Part shown: positions 58,501 to 62,043 of the stretch, one piece after another
How the letters are laid out: each line of letters opens with the position of its first letter
How positions within the stretch are numbered: position 1 is the first letter of the stretch
Source: Zygaena filipendulae
Taxonomy: Eukaryota > Arthropoda > Insecta > Lepidoptera > Zygaenidae
Assembly (NCBI GenBank): GCA_907165275.2
Contig: OU015651.1
Location: forward strand, 3,370,501 to 3,434,500
Reading direction: 5' to 3'
DNA length: 64,000 nucleotides
The notes under the pieces: model-generated
Databases searched by the model: none
What the model was told of the DNA's origin: nothing
The model's input: only the letters and a program-made list of their open reading frames with translations
Position numbers and translations under genes: made by a program

Positions 58501-58663
58501 CAACACAAAGTGTAGCAAAATGTTACAATAAGGTCGATTACCTTTTAATGATAGCTTGTATGATTTCAACAGCATCGTTTTTATCGAAAAATGGCCCATA
58601 TAAAGCAGTTAGTATTGGTTTCACAGTAGTAGACCACTCTATATTTCCTCCCGAAGCAGCCAT
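8..58663 (-). CDS. Ubr4: UBR4 / purity of essence E3 ubiquitin ligase, 72 exons, C-terminus outside the window
   Basis: Giant N-recognin of the N-degron pathway. In animals UBR4 works with KCMF1 and calmodulin in a large cytosolic ligase that removes N-degron and orphan proteins; the Drosophila orthologue is poe/pushover/calossin. The assignment rests on near-identity to the family throughout: the UBR box (exon 34), the Cys-rich ribbon (exons 68-69), and many conserved blocks such as [19 protein letters not shown] and [20 protein letters not shown]. Seventy-two exons were placed by reading frame and GT-AG sites. Their phases chain without conflict over 11,934 nt (3,978 codons; the human protein is about 5,180 residues). 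The start ATG at 58663 has context gcaaaaATGG and begins [10 protein letters not shown]. Exon 72 ends at a gtacaca donor at positions 1-7, so the remaining ~1,100-1,200 residues with the hemiRING lie off the window. The chain contains no frameshift or stop. The exon blocks below give coordinates. Annotation as a functional gene is very likely; exact edges of a few exons could be off by a few bases. Confidence 0.96.
965..1275. mobile_element. MITE with ~60-bp imperfect TIRs
   Basis: Left ctaattagtccgtcatttag ... gacacgtatttttt pairs with right aaaaatacgtgtcc ... gacggactaataaa. The centre includes ggctcgtgacgtcacttacc and a second tgacgtca site. One arm of the same family is present at about 14430-14505. 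Lies in UBR4 intron 70. Confidence 0.65.
1569..1800 (+). repeat. Dispersed lepidopteran-type repeat
   Basis: Begins gggggcaaacgggcaagtgg and includes gatggtaagtgattaccgcc and gcaacaccagaaggcatgc. An inverted fragment with the same core is at 29765-29870. The class (SINE or Helitron-derived) is not resolved. Confidence 0.6.
2066..2232 (+). repeat. SINE-like dispersed repeat
   Basis: Family signature: an agctgt...tttcacccgcg start, then ggaaattccgggataaaag, then gtgaaagtgtaacaaacaaa. It is the commonest small repeat in this window. Confidence 0.55.
2570..3351 (-). CDS. Ubr4: UBR4 exons 68-69: Cys-rich zinc ribbon (residues 3720-3826)
   Basis: Exons: 3252-3351 and 2570-2789. They encode paired knuckles CPRC (3725, 3728), CANC (3739, 3742), CHKC (3749, 3752) and CHACGFC (3765, 3768, 3771), i.e. 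nine cysteines in 47 residues, as in human UBR4. A helical segment follows: [20 protein letters not shown]. The role is probably structural zinc binding. The two exons share one ribbon, split after CHKC. Intron 68 (2790-3251) has no other feature that I recognise. Confidence 0.95.
3927..6093 (-). CDS. Ubr4: UBR4 exons 64-67 (residues 3504-3719)
   Basis: Exons: 5949-6093, 5093-5284, 4495-4669, 3927-4061. This is the start of the region typical of the UBR4 C-terminal family. It reads [60 protein letters not shown], and [20 protein letters not shown], with human residues aligning along nearly the full length. It forms a beta-rich module before the zinc ribbon. Intron 64 (5285-5948) shows no feature I can name. 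Confidence 0.95.
6571..6881. repeat. Perfect 63-bp inverted arms at one end of copy A
   Basis: Arms 6571-6633 and 6819-6881 are exact reverse complements (aatagaactgttttgcattc... and its inverse). They flank the 185-bp core that contains the element's shared terminal repeat. The same structure is at 46204-46266 and 46445-46507 in copy B. It may be a nested foldback unit or a compound terminus. Confidence 0.85.
7980..8160. repeat. AT-rich simple-sequence tract in copy A
   Basis: attatt/ttta units and a T18 run. It corresponds to 44920-45080 in copy B, where the A tracts are longer (two runs of about 20). Confidence 0.7.
9440..9815 (-). pseudogene. Same triplicated fragment in copy A
   Basis: Reverse-strand counterpart of 43190-43600, with palindromes at 9553, 9671 and 9771 and a 20-base T tract between the first two. 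Peptides [18 protein letters not shown] and [18 protein letters not shown] are preserved, as is the downstream [14 protein letters not shown]. Not a functional gene. Confidence 0.45.
12071..13979 (-). CDS. Ubr4: UBR4 exons 61-63 (residues 3354-3503)
   Basis: Exons: 13749-13979, 13328-13444, 12071-12174. Exon 61 reads [18 protein letters not shown] (human ACAEIAAQRTINWQKFCI) and ends in a Pro/Ala-rich tail. Exon 62 gives [20 protein letters not shown]. Exon 63 gives [20 protein letters not shown] (human FLRCFLLESNSSSVRWQAHC). Intron 62 (12175-13327) is mostly a truncated LINE inserted antisense to UBR4, ending about 37 bases from the exon 62 donor. Intron 63 (6094-12070) contains the 5.3 kb element copy A. 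Confidence 0.94.
12318..13290 (+). mobile_element. 5'-truncated Jockey-like non-LTR retrotransposon
   Basis: An open frame of 248 codons (12334-13080) encodes the C-terminal part of a reverse transcriptase [23 protein letters not shown], then [40 protein letters not shown] and [19 protein letters not shown]. This order is typical of the RT thumb and C-terminal region in Jockey/CR1-type LINEs. The catalytic YxDD block and all upstream domains are missing. A 3' UTR and an A-rich tail (13254-13290) end the copy. The intact 248-codon frame suggests a fairly recent insertion. It lies antisense in UBR4 intron 62. Confidence 0.85.
14177..14411 (-). repeat. SINE-like dispersed repeat, long form
   Basis: Reverse-strand copy with cccccgcgatttcatccgcg, ggtccaacttaaaagatagg-type middle and cacgtgatttatatatatta end. 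Its closest relative in the window is 54022-54216. Confidence 0.6.
14710..15966. mobile_element. Composite element with ~75-bp TIRs
   Basis: Inverted ends cacttcacaacacacagatc (about 14722) and its complement (about 15964) extend over about 75 bp, through aagcttgtgttgtggaaacc. A second inverted pair lies inside: accagtggcgaaggg near 14800 and ccttcgccactggt near 15538. A tRNA-like SINE head follows at 15650-15720. No transposase frame is visible. A solo fragment of the same TIR is at 28655-28735. Probably a non-autonomous DNA transposon with nested insertions. Confidence 0.7.
15560..15722 (-). mobile_element. tRNA-derived SINE head
   Basis: On the minus strand the sequence reads gattggcgaagtaggtcacc (A-box-like, near 15712-15696), then about 35 bases later gggttcgattcctgg (B-box, near 15667-15653). 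The spacing suits an internal Pol III promoter. There is no cloverleaf with acceptor stem, so it is not a tRNA gene. The 3' end towards 15560 is not sharply defined. Confidence 0.55.
15999..18691 (-). CDS. Ubr4: UBR4 exons 56-60 (residues 3077-3353)
   Basis: Exons: 18514-18691, 17656-17886, 16960-17058, 16713-16872, 15999-16161. Landmarks: [16 protein letters not shown] (human VILMLTTDLDGEDE), [40 protein letters not shown] (human PDMSPFFLRQYVK), [20 protein letters not shown], and [20 protein letters not shown] with [10 protein letters not shown] (human LRDLHTLDSH). Exon 57 has a Ser/Gly-rich insertion. Codons in exons 59-60 are strongly GC-ending. All junctions are GT-AG. Confidence 0.94.
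17967..18254. mobile_element. GC-rich MITE-like element
   Basis: Ends ccacacggtgcggcg and cgccgcattcgtgtgg are inverted relatives. The body has repeated cggcgcgg-type motifs and no coding frame on either strand. It lies in UBR4 intron 56. Confidence 0.5.
18270..18375 (+). repeat. SINE-like repeat 3' fragment
   Basis: Includes atttcatgatgatcggttca and ggcgtgaaagcgtaacaaac, ending gcatttattag. The same tail occurs at 36430-36492. Confidence 0.5.
18856..20981 (-). CDS. Ubr4: UBR4 exons 53-55 (residues 2892-3076), UIM-like helix and Ser-rich linker
   Basis: Exons: 20792-20981, 19859-20004, 18856-19073. Exon 53 encodes a ubiquitin-interacting-motif-like helix, [18 protein letters not shown] (about residues 2905-2922), followed by an Ala/Pro tract. 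Exon 54 carries [20 protein letters not shown], identical to the human stretch, and ends GRSSAYG. Exon 55 starts with a Gly/Ala repeat of about 25 residues, then resumes at [20 protein letters not shown] and [12 protein letters not shown] (human LRNVGGVRAIPYMQ). Extreme GC content in exon 55 reflects the Gly/Ala run. Confidence 0.93.
20505..20745 (+). repeat. Dispersed repeat, ctagctgacccgcgcggtta family
   Basis: Starts ctagctgacccgcgcggtta and includes ccccttaggggtggaatttc and aaatttcaggtctctacgat. It ends in an atatat tract. A diverged relative of the SINE-like family. Confidence 0.55.
21495..24657 (-). CDS. Ubr4: UBR4 exons 47-52 (residues 2524-2891)
   Basis: Exons: 24571-24657, 24213-24452, 23505-23685, 22684-22970, 21864-22011, 21495-21656. 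Landmarks: [18 protein letters not shown] (human IYGKTKEQFGWPDEPPEE), [57 protein letters not shown], and [20 protein letters not shown] (human [20 protein letters not shown]). Exons 48 and 50 contain Ala- and Gly/Ser/Cys-rich low-complexity runs. Exon 52 is acidic, with [19 protein letters not shown]. Its acceptor (ctgcgacggtaag|GTGCC) is pyrimidine-poor but keeps phase. Confidence 0.9.
23748..23885 (-). repeat. SINE-like dispersed repeat
   Basis: Reverse-strand copy ending ttagctgtccctcgccg on the minus strand. Shares the regular tttcactcgcggtaatttc core. Confidence 0.5.
24888..28489 (-). CDS. Ubr4: UBR4 exons 39-46 (residues 2068-2523), beta-propeller and beta-sandwich region
   Basis: Exons: 28305-28489, 27845-28006, 27397-27529, 26555-26766, 25824-26057, 25365-25515, 25148-25281, 24888-25043. 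Blade-like beta segments include [74 protein letters not shown] and [20 protein letters not shown]. Exon 44 has [20 protein letters not shown]. Exons 45-46 form the galactose-binding-like sandwich ending [19 protein letters not shown] Gly-rich insertion ([13 protein letters not shown]) sits in exon 42. Several exons have A/T-ending codons, unlike exons 42-43. A Harbinger-type MITE occupies much of intron 41. Confidence 0.94.
26797..27202. mobile_element. PIF/Harbinger-like MITE with TAA target duplication
   Basis: TIRs gggtgcttttccaccagaga (left) and its near-perfect complement ending at 27202 differ at one of 23 positions. Direct TAA lies on each side (26794-26796, 27203-27205). Three-base TWA duplications and G-rich ends are typical of PIF/Harbinger MITEs. 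The 406-bp body is non-coding. Located in UBR4 intron 41. Confidence 0.75.
28655..28735 (+). repeat. Solo TIR fragment of the 14710-15966 element
   Basis: gtttgcttggtttccacgac and gtgggatcaagtaagtatat match the right TIR of that element. No partner end is seen nearby. Confidence 0.55.
28777..30734 (-). CDS. Ubr4: UBR4 exons 35-38 (residues 1821-2067)
   Basis: Exons: 30568-30734, 29897-30109, 29266-29430, 28777-28971. Exon 35 is a Ser/Pro/Arg-rich linker. Its acceptor was set at ttgacag|CTGTCAGG because that alone keeps phase and gives SCQALVKRS, matching human SCLALVKRT; the nearer AG would create a stop. Exon 36 shares [14 protein letters not shown] (human RAQQALSELH). Exons 37-38 open the beta-propeller-like region: [20 protein letters not shown] and [18 protein letters not shown], both near-identical to human UBR4. 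Confidence 0.94.
29765..29870 (-). repeat. Second, partial copy of the 1569-1800 repeat
   Basis: Reverse complement shares gatggtaagtgattaccgcc and gacatctgcaacaccagaag with 1580-1650, with a diverged 5' part. It abuts the exon 36 donor side (29897). Confidence 0.6.
30865..30990 (+). repeat. SINE-like repeat fragment
   Basis: ctagctgttgcctgtggttt start, then gccaaatttcagcttatggg. The tail is missing. Confidence 0.4.
31030..31244 (-). CDS. Ubr4: UBR4 exon 34: UBR box zinc finger (residues 1750-1820)
   Basis: This exon encodes the complete UBR box, the pocket that reads type-1 N-degrons. In the model the Cys/His ligands run from Cys1760 to Cys1814: Cys1760, Cys1777, Cys1780, Cys1789, Cys1792, Cys1796, His1797, His1800, Cys1812 and Cys1814 are all visible. 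The core [20 protein letters not shown] is nearly identical to human UBR4, as is [13 protein letters not shown]. No ligand is missing, so substrate recognition is expected to be intact. Acceptor is cccacag|GACGAAG and donor AAG|gtatatct. Confidence 0.97.
31965..34396 (-). CDS. Ubr4: UBR4 exons 28-33 (residues 1477-1749), linker and acidic lead-in to the UBR box
   Basis: Exons: 34201-34396, 33855-33907, 33339-33486, 32743-32907, 32205-32353, 31965-32071. Exons 28-30 encode a Ser/Thr/Pro/Gly-rich linker ([17 protein letters not shown]; exon 29 is a 53-nt microexon). Exons 31-32 are helical ([37 protein letters not shown], matching the human CHIMSYLADVTNAL helix). Exon 33 is acidic and ends [14 protein letters not shown] just before the UBR box, the same arrangement as in human UBR4. 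A linker insertion relative to vertebrates is possible. Confidence 0.91.
34797..36856 (-). CDS. Ubr4: UBR4 exons 23-27 (residues 1162-1476)
   Basis: Exons: 36589-36856, 36098-36316, 35589-35759, 35218-35363, 34797-34936. Exon 23 contains a Gly/Ala-rich low-complexity run (AAGAGAGAAGAGGGG) before the conserved [20 protein letters not shown] helix. Exons 24-27 resume highly ordered sequence: [73 protein letters not shown] (human VLKFFTKLFQ region). Exons 26-27 have more balanced base composition than exon 23. Confidence 0.92.
36390..36492 (+). repeat. SINE-like repeat 3' fragment
   Basis: ggacgtgaaagcgtagcaaa tail followed by gcatttattagtt, next to the donor side of UBR4 exon 23. Confidence 0.5.
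37046..37243 (+). repeat. SINE-like repeat, left member of an inverted pair
   Basis: actagctgttccccgtggtt to gcgtgaaagcgtaacagact, flanked by cctactaatatta on both sides. Confidence 0.65.
37244..37445 (-). repeat. SINE-like repeat, right member of the inverted pair
   Basis: Reverse-strand copy immediately adjoining the previous one. It contains ggaattcccgcgggaactcc and ends gggcacagctagtat. Confidence 0.65.
37715..41083 (-). CDS. Ubr4: UBR4 exons 17-22 (residues 833-1161)
   Basis: Exons: 40940-41083, 39907-40122, 39188-39375, 38471-38651, 37982-38087, 37715-37868. Exon 17 starts [20 protein letters not shown], closely matching the human VVRTVGVQARHVARNLLPIQ block. Later landmarks are [11 protein letters not shown] (human RFYCVLSPEA), [14 protein letters not shown] (human WIKDHLIKQGM), and [20 protein letters not shown] helices. 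The acceptor of exon 17 lies 34 bases from transposon copy B. Intron 17 (40123-40939) and intron 18 (39376-39906) are anonymous AT-rich sequence; I see nothing further in them. Confidence 0.93.
43190..43600 (+). pseudogene. Decayed triplicated coding fragment inside copy B, possibly DIRS-like
   Basis: Three tandem units of about 100-112 bp each contain the palindrome ggcctcggaggcc (43221, 43321, 43433). Split over two frames they encode variants of a common peptide: [26 protein letters not shown] and [18 protein letters not shown], the last followed by [18 protein letters not shown]. The pattern P-E-W/G-x-L-x-Q-x-F-x-x-W-G-x-x-x-V-D-L resembles, from memory, the region after the RNase H domain in DIRS-type retrotransposons. 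A poly-A tract and frame shifts break it. The family call is tentative. Confidence 0.45.
44212..44309 (+). other. Cys/His-rich exon-like ORF in copy B
   Basis: After a polypyrimidine-rich acceptor-like ttactttattccag, an open frame encodes [20 protein letters not shown] then ECHDPKYT and stop. The C-x2-C then H-x2-H/C spacing is zinc-finger-like and sits at the very C-terminus. The same frame is intact on the minus strand of copy A (about 8757-8845) with only a silent GAT/GAC change near the end. It may be the last exon of a protein once encoded by the element. I do not recognise the family. Confidence 0.4.
46204..46507. repeat. Perfect 63-bp inverted arms at one end of copy B
   Basis: Counterpart of 6571-6881, with arms 46204-46266 and 46445-46507. 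The core is slightly shorter because cagcactcag-type triplets are missing (ctgctgttgagg here, ctgctgctgagtgctgagg at the other end of copy A). Confidence 0.8.
46568..48991 (-). CDS. Ubr4: UBR4 exons 13-16 (residues 631-832)
   Basis: Exons: 48826-48991, 48111-48289, 47435-47591, 46568-46671. The protein reads [18 protein letters not shown], then [18 protein letters not shown], then [18 protein letters not shown], then [20 protein letters not shown]. It is all-helical and typical of the UBR4 N-terminal domain. Exon 16 ends in AAG|gtatgt, only 60 bases from the end of transposon copy B, yet its donor is intact. Intron 13 holds a TA-flanked MITE (48438-48683). Intron 15 (46672-47434) holds a SINE-like repeat near 47200-47345. 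Confidence 0.93.
47200..47345 (+). repeat. SINE-like repeat fragment
   Basis: Carries the ggaaccctatgtccttctct and aaggcgtgaaagtctaacaa parts of the family. Confidence 0.45.
48438..48683. mobile_element. MITE with TA target duplication
   Basis: TIRs cagggtgtcccgtaaatcga... and its complement (..tagatttacggtacaacctg) match at about 31 of 34 positions. TA dinucleotides flank both sides (48436-48437, 48684-48685). The 246-bp body is non-coding and AT-rich. TA duplication suggests a Tc1/mariner-type origin. Confidence 0.7.
49391..49500. mobile_element. Short MITE, ~31-bp TIRs
   Basis: Left end gtgcggaaccgtcattgcaa matches the inverted right end (ttgcaatgacaggctttccgcac) and continues to agttccgac on both sides. 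The centre is cctcaccttcggctgcgcct-like. It lies in UBR4 intron 12. Confidence 0.65.
50037..53881 (-). CDS. Ubr4: UBR4 exons 6-12 (residues 251-630)
   Basis: Exons: 53718-53881, 53301-53436, 52636-52758, 51982-52148, 51220-51439, 50618-50777, 50037-50206. They continue the N-terminal helical scaffold (for example [19 protein letters not shown] and [20 protein letters not shown]). Exon 9 carries a directly repeated SATPFKSP motif (about residues 419-434) followed by AKTPSRP, giving four S/T-P-x-K/R sites. Exon 10 has an Ala/Pro run and exon 12 an Ala/Asp-rich linker, so this stretch mixes structured helices with loops. Splice sites are all GT-AG. Introns in this interval hold dispersed repeats (listed separately) and otherwise anonymous AT-rich sequence. 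Confidence 0.92.
50379..50575 (+). repeat. SINE-like repeat
   Basis: ctagcttttgaccgcggctt start and cgatcggttaagtataatag / cttaacaaacaaatcacact end, in UBR4 intron 11. Confidence 0.5.
52975..53163 (-). repeat. SINE-like repeat
   Basis: Reverse-strand copy with (gttt)n at its tail (52986-53003) and gcggggaacagctagtat at its head. Confidence 0.6.
54022..54216 (+). repeat. SINE-like repeat, long form
   Basis: ctagctgtcccccgcgattt to cacgtgatttatatatatta. Near-identical to the reverse complement of 14177-14411 in the overlapping part. Confidence 0.6.
54680..58663 (-). CDS. Ubr4: UBR4 exons 1-5 (residues 1-250)
   Basis: Exons (minus strand): 58542-58663, 57574-57671, 56112-56248, 55243-55363, 54680-54951. 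This is the start of the N-terminal helical (armadillo-like) scaffold, with peptides such as [16 protein letters not shown] and [20 protein letters not shown]. Exon 5 is a Ser/Thr/Gln-rich, probably disordered linker beginning [16 protein letters not shown]. Exons 1-4 are AT-rich and use A/T third positions, in clear contrast to the GC-rich exons further along the gene. Intron 1 (57672-58541), intron 2 (56249-57573) and intron 3 (55364-56111) are simple AT-rich sequence in which I see no other feature. Confidence 0.93.
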
Positions 58664-59609
58664 TTTTGCGAACTACGGAACTAAACAAAAGTCACAAAAG
58701 TGAAAAGTAGGTAAAAGTCAAAACACCGAAATGTCACTTAATTTTTTTTTTGTTATATTTACCCCAATGGGGAAGGCAAAGGAAGTAAGTACATATTTGA
58801 CAACGCTTCTGGACTGCGTTCCGTGGCTCTGGGTGTAGTTGTTCGGTTAAAATTTAACTCGTTTGACTAGTATTTCTTTACAAACAATCCCATGGAGTGA
58901 TCGAGTTGTTTTCATAACCTCAAAATATTTCAACCCCACTTCTTCTTCTTCTTTTAAAATAGGCTTCCACTATGATTTCTTTTTAGACGAATTTGGTTTA
59001 TACCGCGAACTTTGACACTTCTTAAACGTCACATAGCTGTCAGAGTGAAAATTAACTTGCTTCGGAGATAGTTGTTTGGTTGCTGCGCTCTCAGCCACGG
59101 AACGGGTGAAACTACTCTCTGACAGTTGTTAGAATTTTACCAAGCCATGAAATGAATTGAGCGCGCACCTGAGCGCTCTCAAATGAAGCTACGGAACGCA
59201 CATGAAGTTATTTACATCGAAATGCGTTTCTCCTTTTAAAGAAAGCAAAAGAATCTAAGTCCATACAGCCAGTTCAGATGTCTCTGTTTTCTGAAGTTAT
59301 TTACATTGAAATGCATCGGTGAGATGTAATGGGGTTTAACAACAAAAAAGGTTTTGAAAATTTAAAATCTTCTCTTTTCAATATAAATCGATAGTGGAAA
59401 AACGATTTCATTCGGAAGAAATAATCGATTTTTATGGAAAAATCGATTTTTCCCATTATTTATTTATTCAGGAAAACAAACAGCTAATGAAAAACTGCAT
59501 GCTGCTTTATATAATAATAATACTAAGACATAAAATTTAACAATTTATCAGAATAAAATAAGAATAATAACAAAATTATACAAAAAACTTAGTCTTACTT
59601 TAAAAACAC

Positions 59610-59860
59610 AAACGCGCGCTACCAGAGAGAAGGTAATCACTACGCGCGCTACAGCAAGCAGGCAGGCACGAGCAGGCTTGGCATCAAATTTGGACCGATC
59701 AGTAGGTAACACATACTGAATGTTAATATTATGACAGCCCTTTTTTTTATTAAATTCTTATTTTGTTATTTTTCGCTTTGCATTACACTGAATGCATTTT
59801 TGTGATTTTTTTGTTTAAACTTTGTTTATTTCTCACTTTTAAGTAGGATGGTTTATAATT
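59610..59860. mobile_element. Diverged second copy of the palindromic MITE
   Basis: Shares accagagagaaggtaatcac, the gaccgatcagtaggtaacac-type segment, and ttcttattttgttatttttc with 60600-60810, but the left arm is eroded. Confidence 0.55.
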
Positions 59861-60431
59861 TCAATGCTCACCATCTTTTACGTCATGCTTTTCTCGTCTG
59901 AGGGACGTTAATTGTCAGCTCCACCAACGTGCATAAATTATTTAGAAACTATCATATTAAAGTAATGTGTTTGTGGTAGGTACTTACTACTTATTATCGA
60001 GTACTTCCATACGGCCAAATGTCATCAGTTTCACTTCACCAAAAGATGCTTCCCGAAATCAAATTAATTAATAACCAAAAAAAATATGCAATAGATGTAA
60101 TATTTGAAGAGTTCCTTCGATTTCTCCATGATCCCGTCATCAGAGAACCTATTTCTTTTTAACCGACTTCCCAAAAAGGGGGAGGTGAATGTTGTTTTTT
60201 TTTCTTCGATTCATTAACTTTAATGTGTTTTCTAAACAATTTATATATGTTTTATATTAATTTATATATGTATATGGTGAAGTGGAACGGATGGTGGAAT
60301 AATAGGAGAACTCCTCAAAAATTAACATCCCTGCATCGGGAAAAGCAATATTTTGTAAAAGGTGTTGACAAAAGTTGACATTAGGAAATTGTAACTTAGA
60401 TAAATTACAATCCAACCCACTGAAAAGCGTA

Positions 60432-60860
60432 AATAAAAAAAATTTAACATAAAAATAAAAACCGACTTCCAAAAACGCAAAACTAAAAAGCTAAAAATAA
60501 CAAAATACCGATTTAATCCAAAAGACAAACATACACGTAATATTATTATTGGTTCATGCTACTACTGATCGGTTTGAAGTCGGTGACAAGTCAAATATGG
60601 AATAGATCAGAGAGAAGGTAATCACTACGGAGTAGATATTGTGTACATGGGATAAGTCCACTCCCGCCACGAGCAAACTTGGGAGGCAGACACAAGCGGG
60701 CTTGTCACCGAATTCAAACCGATCAGTGGTAGCACAAACTAATAATAATATTAAGTGTATTTTTGTTTTTTGGATTAAATCGGTATTTTGTTATTTTTAG
60801 CTTTTTAGTTTTGTGTTTTTGGAAGTCGGTTTTTATTTTTTTATTAAATTTTTTTTTAAA
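60432..60860. mobile_element. Palindromic MITE with long arms
   Basis: Left arm (60432-60590) and right arm (60699-60860) are imperfect reverse complements: accgacttccaaaaacgcaa... against ...gtgtttttggaagtcggt. The spacer contains cagagagaaggtaatcacta. The aaccgacttccaaaaa core is a very common lepidopteran repeat; a lone piece is at 60162-60190. Confidence 0.7.
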
Positions 60861-61406
60861 TCGGTTTAATATGACTATTTACTAGAGACACATCGTGTTA
60901 TTTATAGGTTATTGTAAATAAAAAAATCGATCATTATGAAAAACATGATCGATTTATATAAAAATCGATCTGGGGGCACGGTAGTGCCCCCGCCAAGACG
61001 AGCCACGCGAAGCGCACGGGCACTACCTACCTTTTCTCGAAGCGCTTCGTCGTTTTTTTGAACCCTCATAACTTGGGTTTGGATTATGCTAGATCAACAA
61101 AATTTTCGGGATATATTGTCAATAGCGGACTTATTGAACATATTAAGTTTTAATTACATTAGCTTTTATACTTCAGATTTTATTTATATCTAAAAAACGC
61201 TAATTTCGTCACTGACTCACTGATGATCATCAAAATTCTTAGGGTATTTGCGAATGTCCTAGAAAGCTGAAATTTGGTATGTAAGCTAGTATTAGTACAC
61301 AAACAAAAAATTATAAAACTTGTAACTTTTATCCCCCAACCCCTTGAATTAGGGGATGGAAGTTTGTATGAGACTTCCGCAATTTTAACTTACAAAAAGA
61401 AATGAA

Positions 61407-61805
61407 ATCCCAACAAAAACATTTTCATGTAAAATGTTGCCAAGACGAGACCATATACCAGTACTTTCAAAAAGTTATCAGATCTTATGTAGAGCCAAGC
61501 TTCTAACTCTACACGCCCTAACTCTACAAGGTCTAACTTCACAAACTCTACACCTTAGCCAAAATATGTGGCTTGGCCGTTTCGTTACTACAAAGAATTA
61601 TTTATTATATAACAGAAAAGTAATGAACTATGGAAAAAAATTTCACCTTAGGCCCGTGTGAATGTAGCGAAATGGCCAAGCCTTGTAGAGTTAGGGCGTG
61701 TAGAGTTAGAAGCTTGGCTCTACATAAGATCTGATAACTTTTTGAAAGTACTGGTATATGGTCTCGTCTTGGCAACATTTTACATGAAAATGTTTTTGTT
61801 GGGAT
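61407..61805. repeat. Perfect 125-bp inverted repeat
   Basis: Arms 61407-61531 and 61681-61805 are exact reverse complements over all 125 bases, around a 149-bp spacer. The spacer itself contains cttggccgtttcgttac and a near-inverse (gtagcgaaatggccaag). If transcribed it would fold into a long hairpin. It lies 240 bp upstream of the USP39 ATG. Confidence 0.9.
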
Positions 61806-62043
61806 CAATTTTTCACATCCCTACTTTTCGAACGTTTCGACTTCGCTACTTCGCTAGAGTACCTAACTCAAAACAATATCTTATTCGTCTGTGGTCCTAG
61901 TGTGCGTTCCGTGGGCGCAGCTGTTGTTCGGTTAAGACGGATTTTACTTCGTTTCGACGCTATTGGAATATAGTAGTAGGTAGTTGGATATTGTTTTATT
62001 AGTAAGAATTAGACATAAGTCTAGTTAATTTGTGAGTAAGAAA

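Larger units (their letters stand above)
58664..62043. promoter_or_regulatory. Intergenic region between divergent UBR4 and USP39
   Basis: This 3.38 kb separates the two start codons and must contain both promoters and 5' UTRs. No clear TATA box is visible near either ATG. Related ~50-bp segments starting gcgttccgtgg occur 150-200 bp upstream of the UBR4 ATG (58816-58866) and about 90-140 bp upstream of the USP39 ATG (61905-61958). Reverse-strand cores (cggaacg) lie near 59098 and 59192. The middle is mostly repeat: two copies of a palindromic MITE, a GC-rich tract at 60970-61030, and a perfect inverted repeat at 61407-61805. The promoter role is inferred from position only. Confidence 0.5.
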
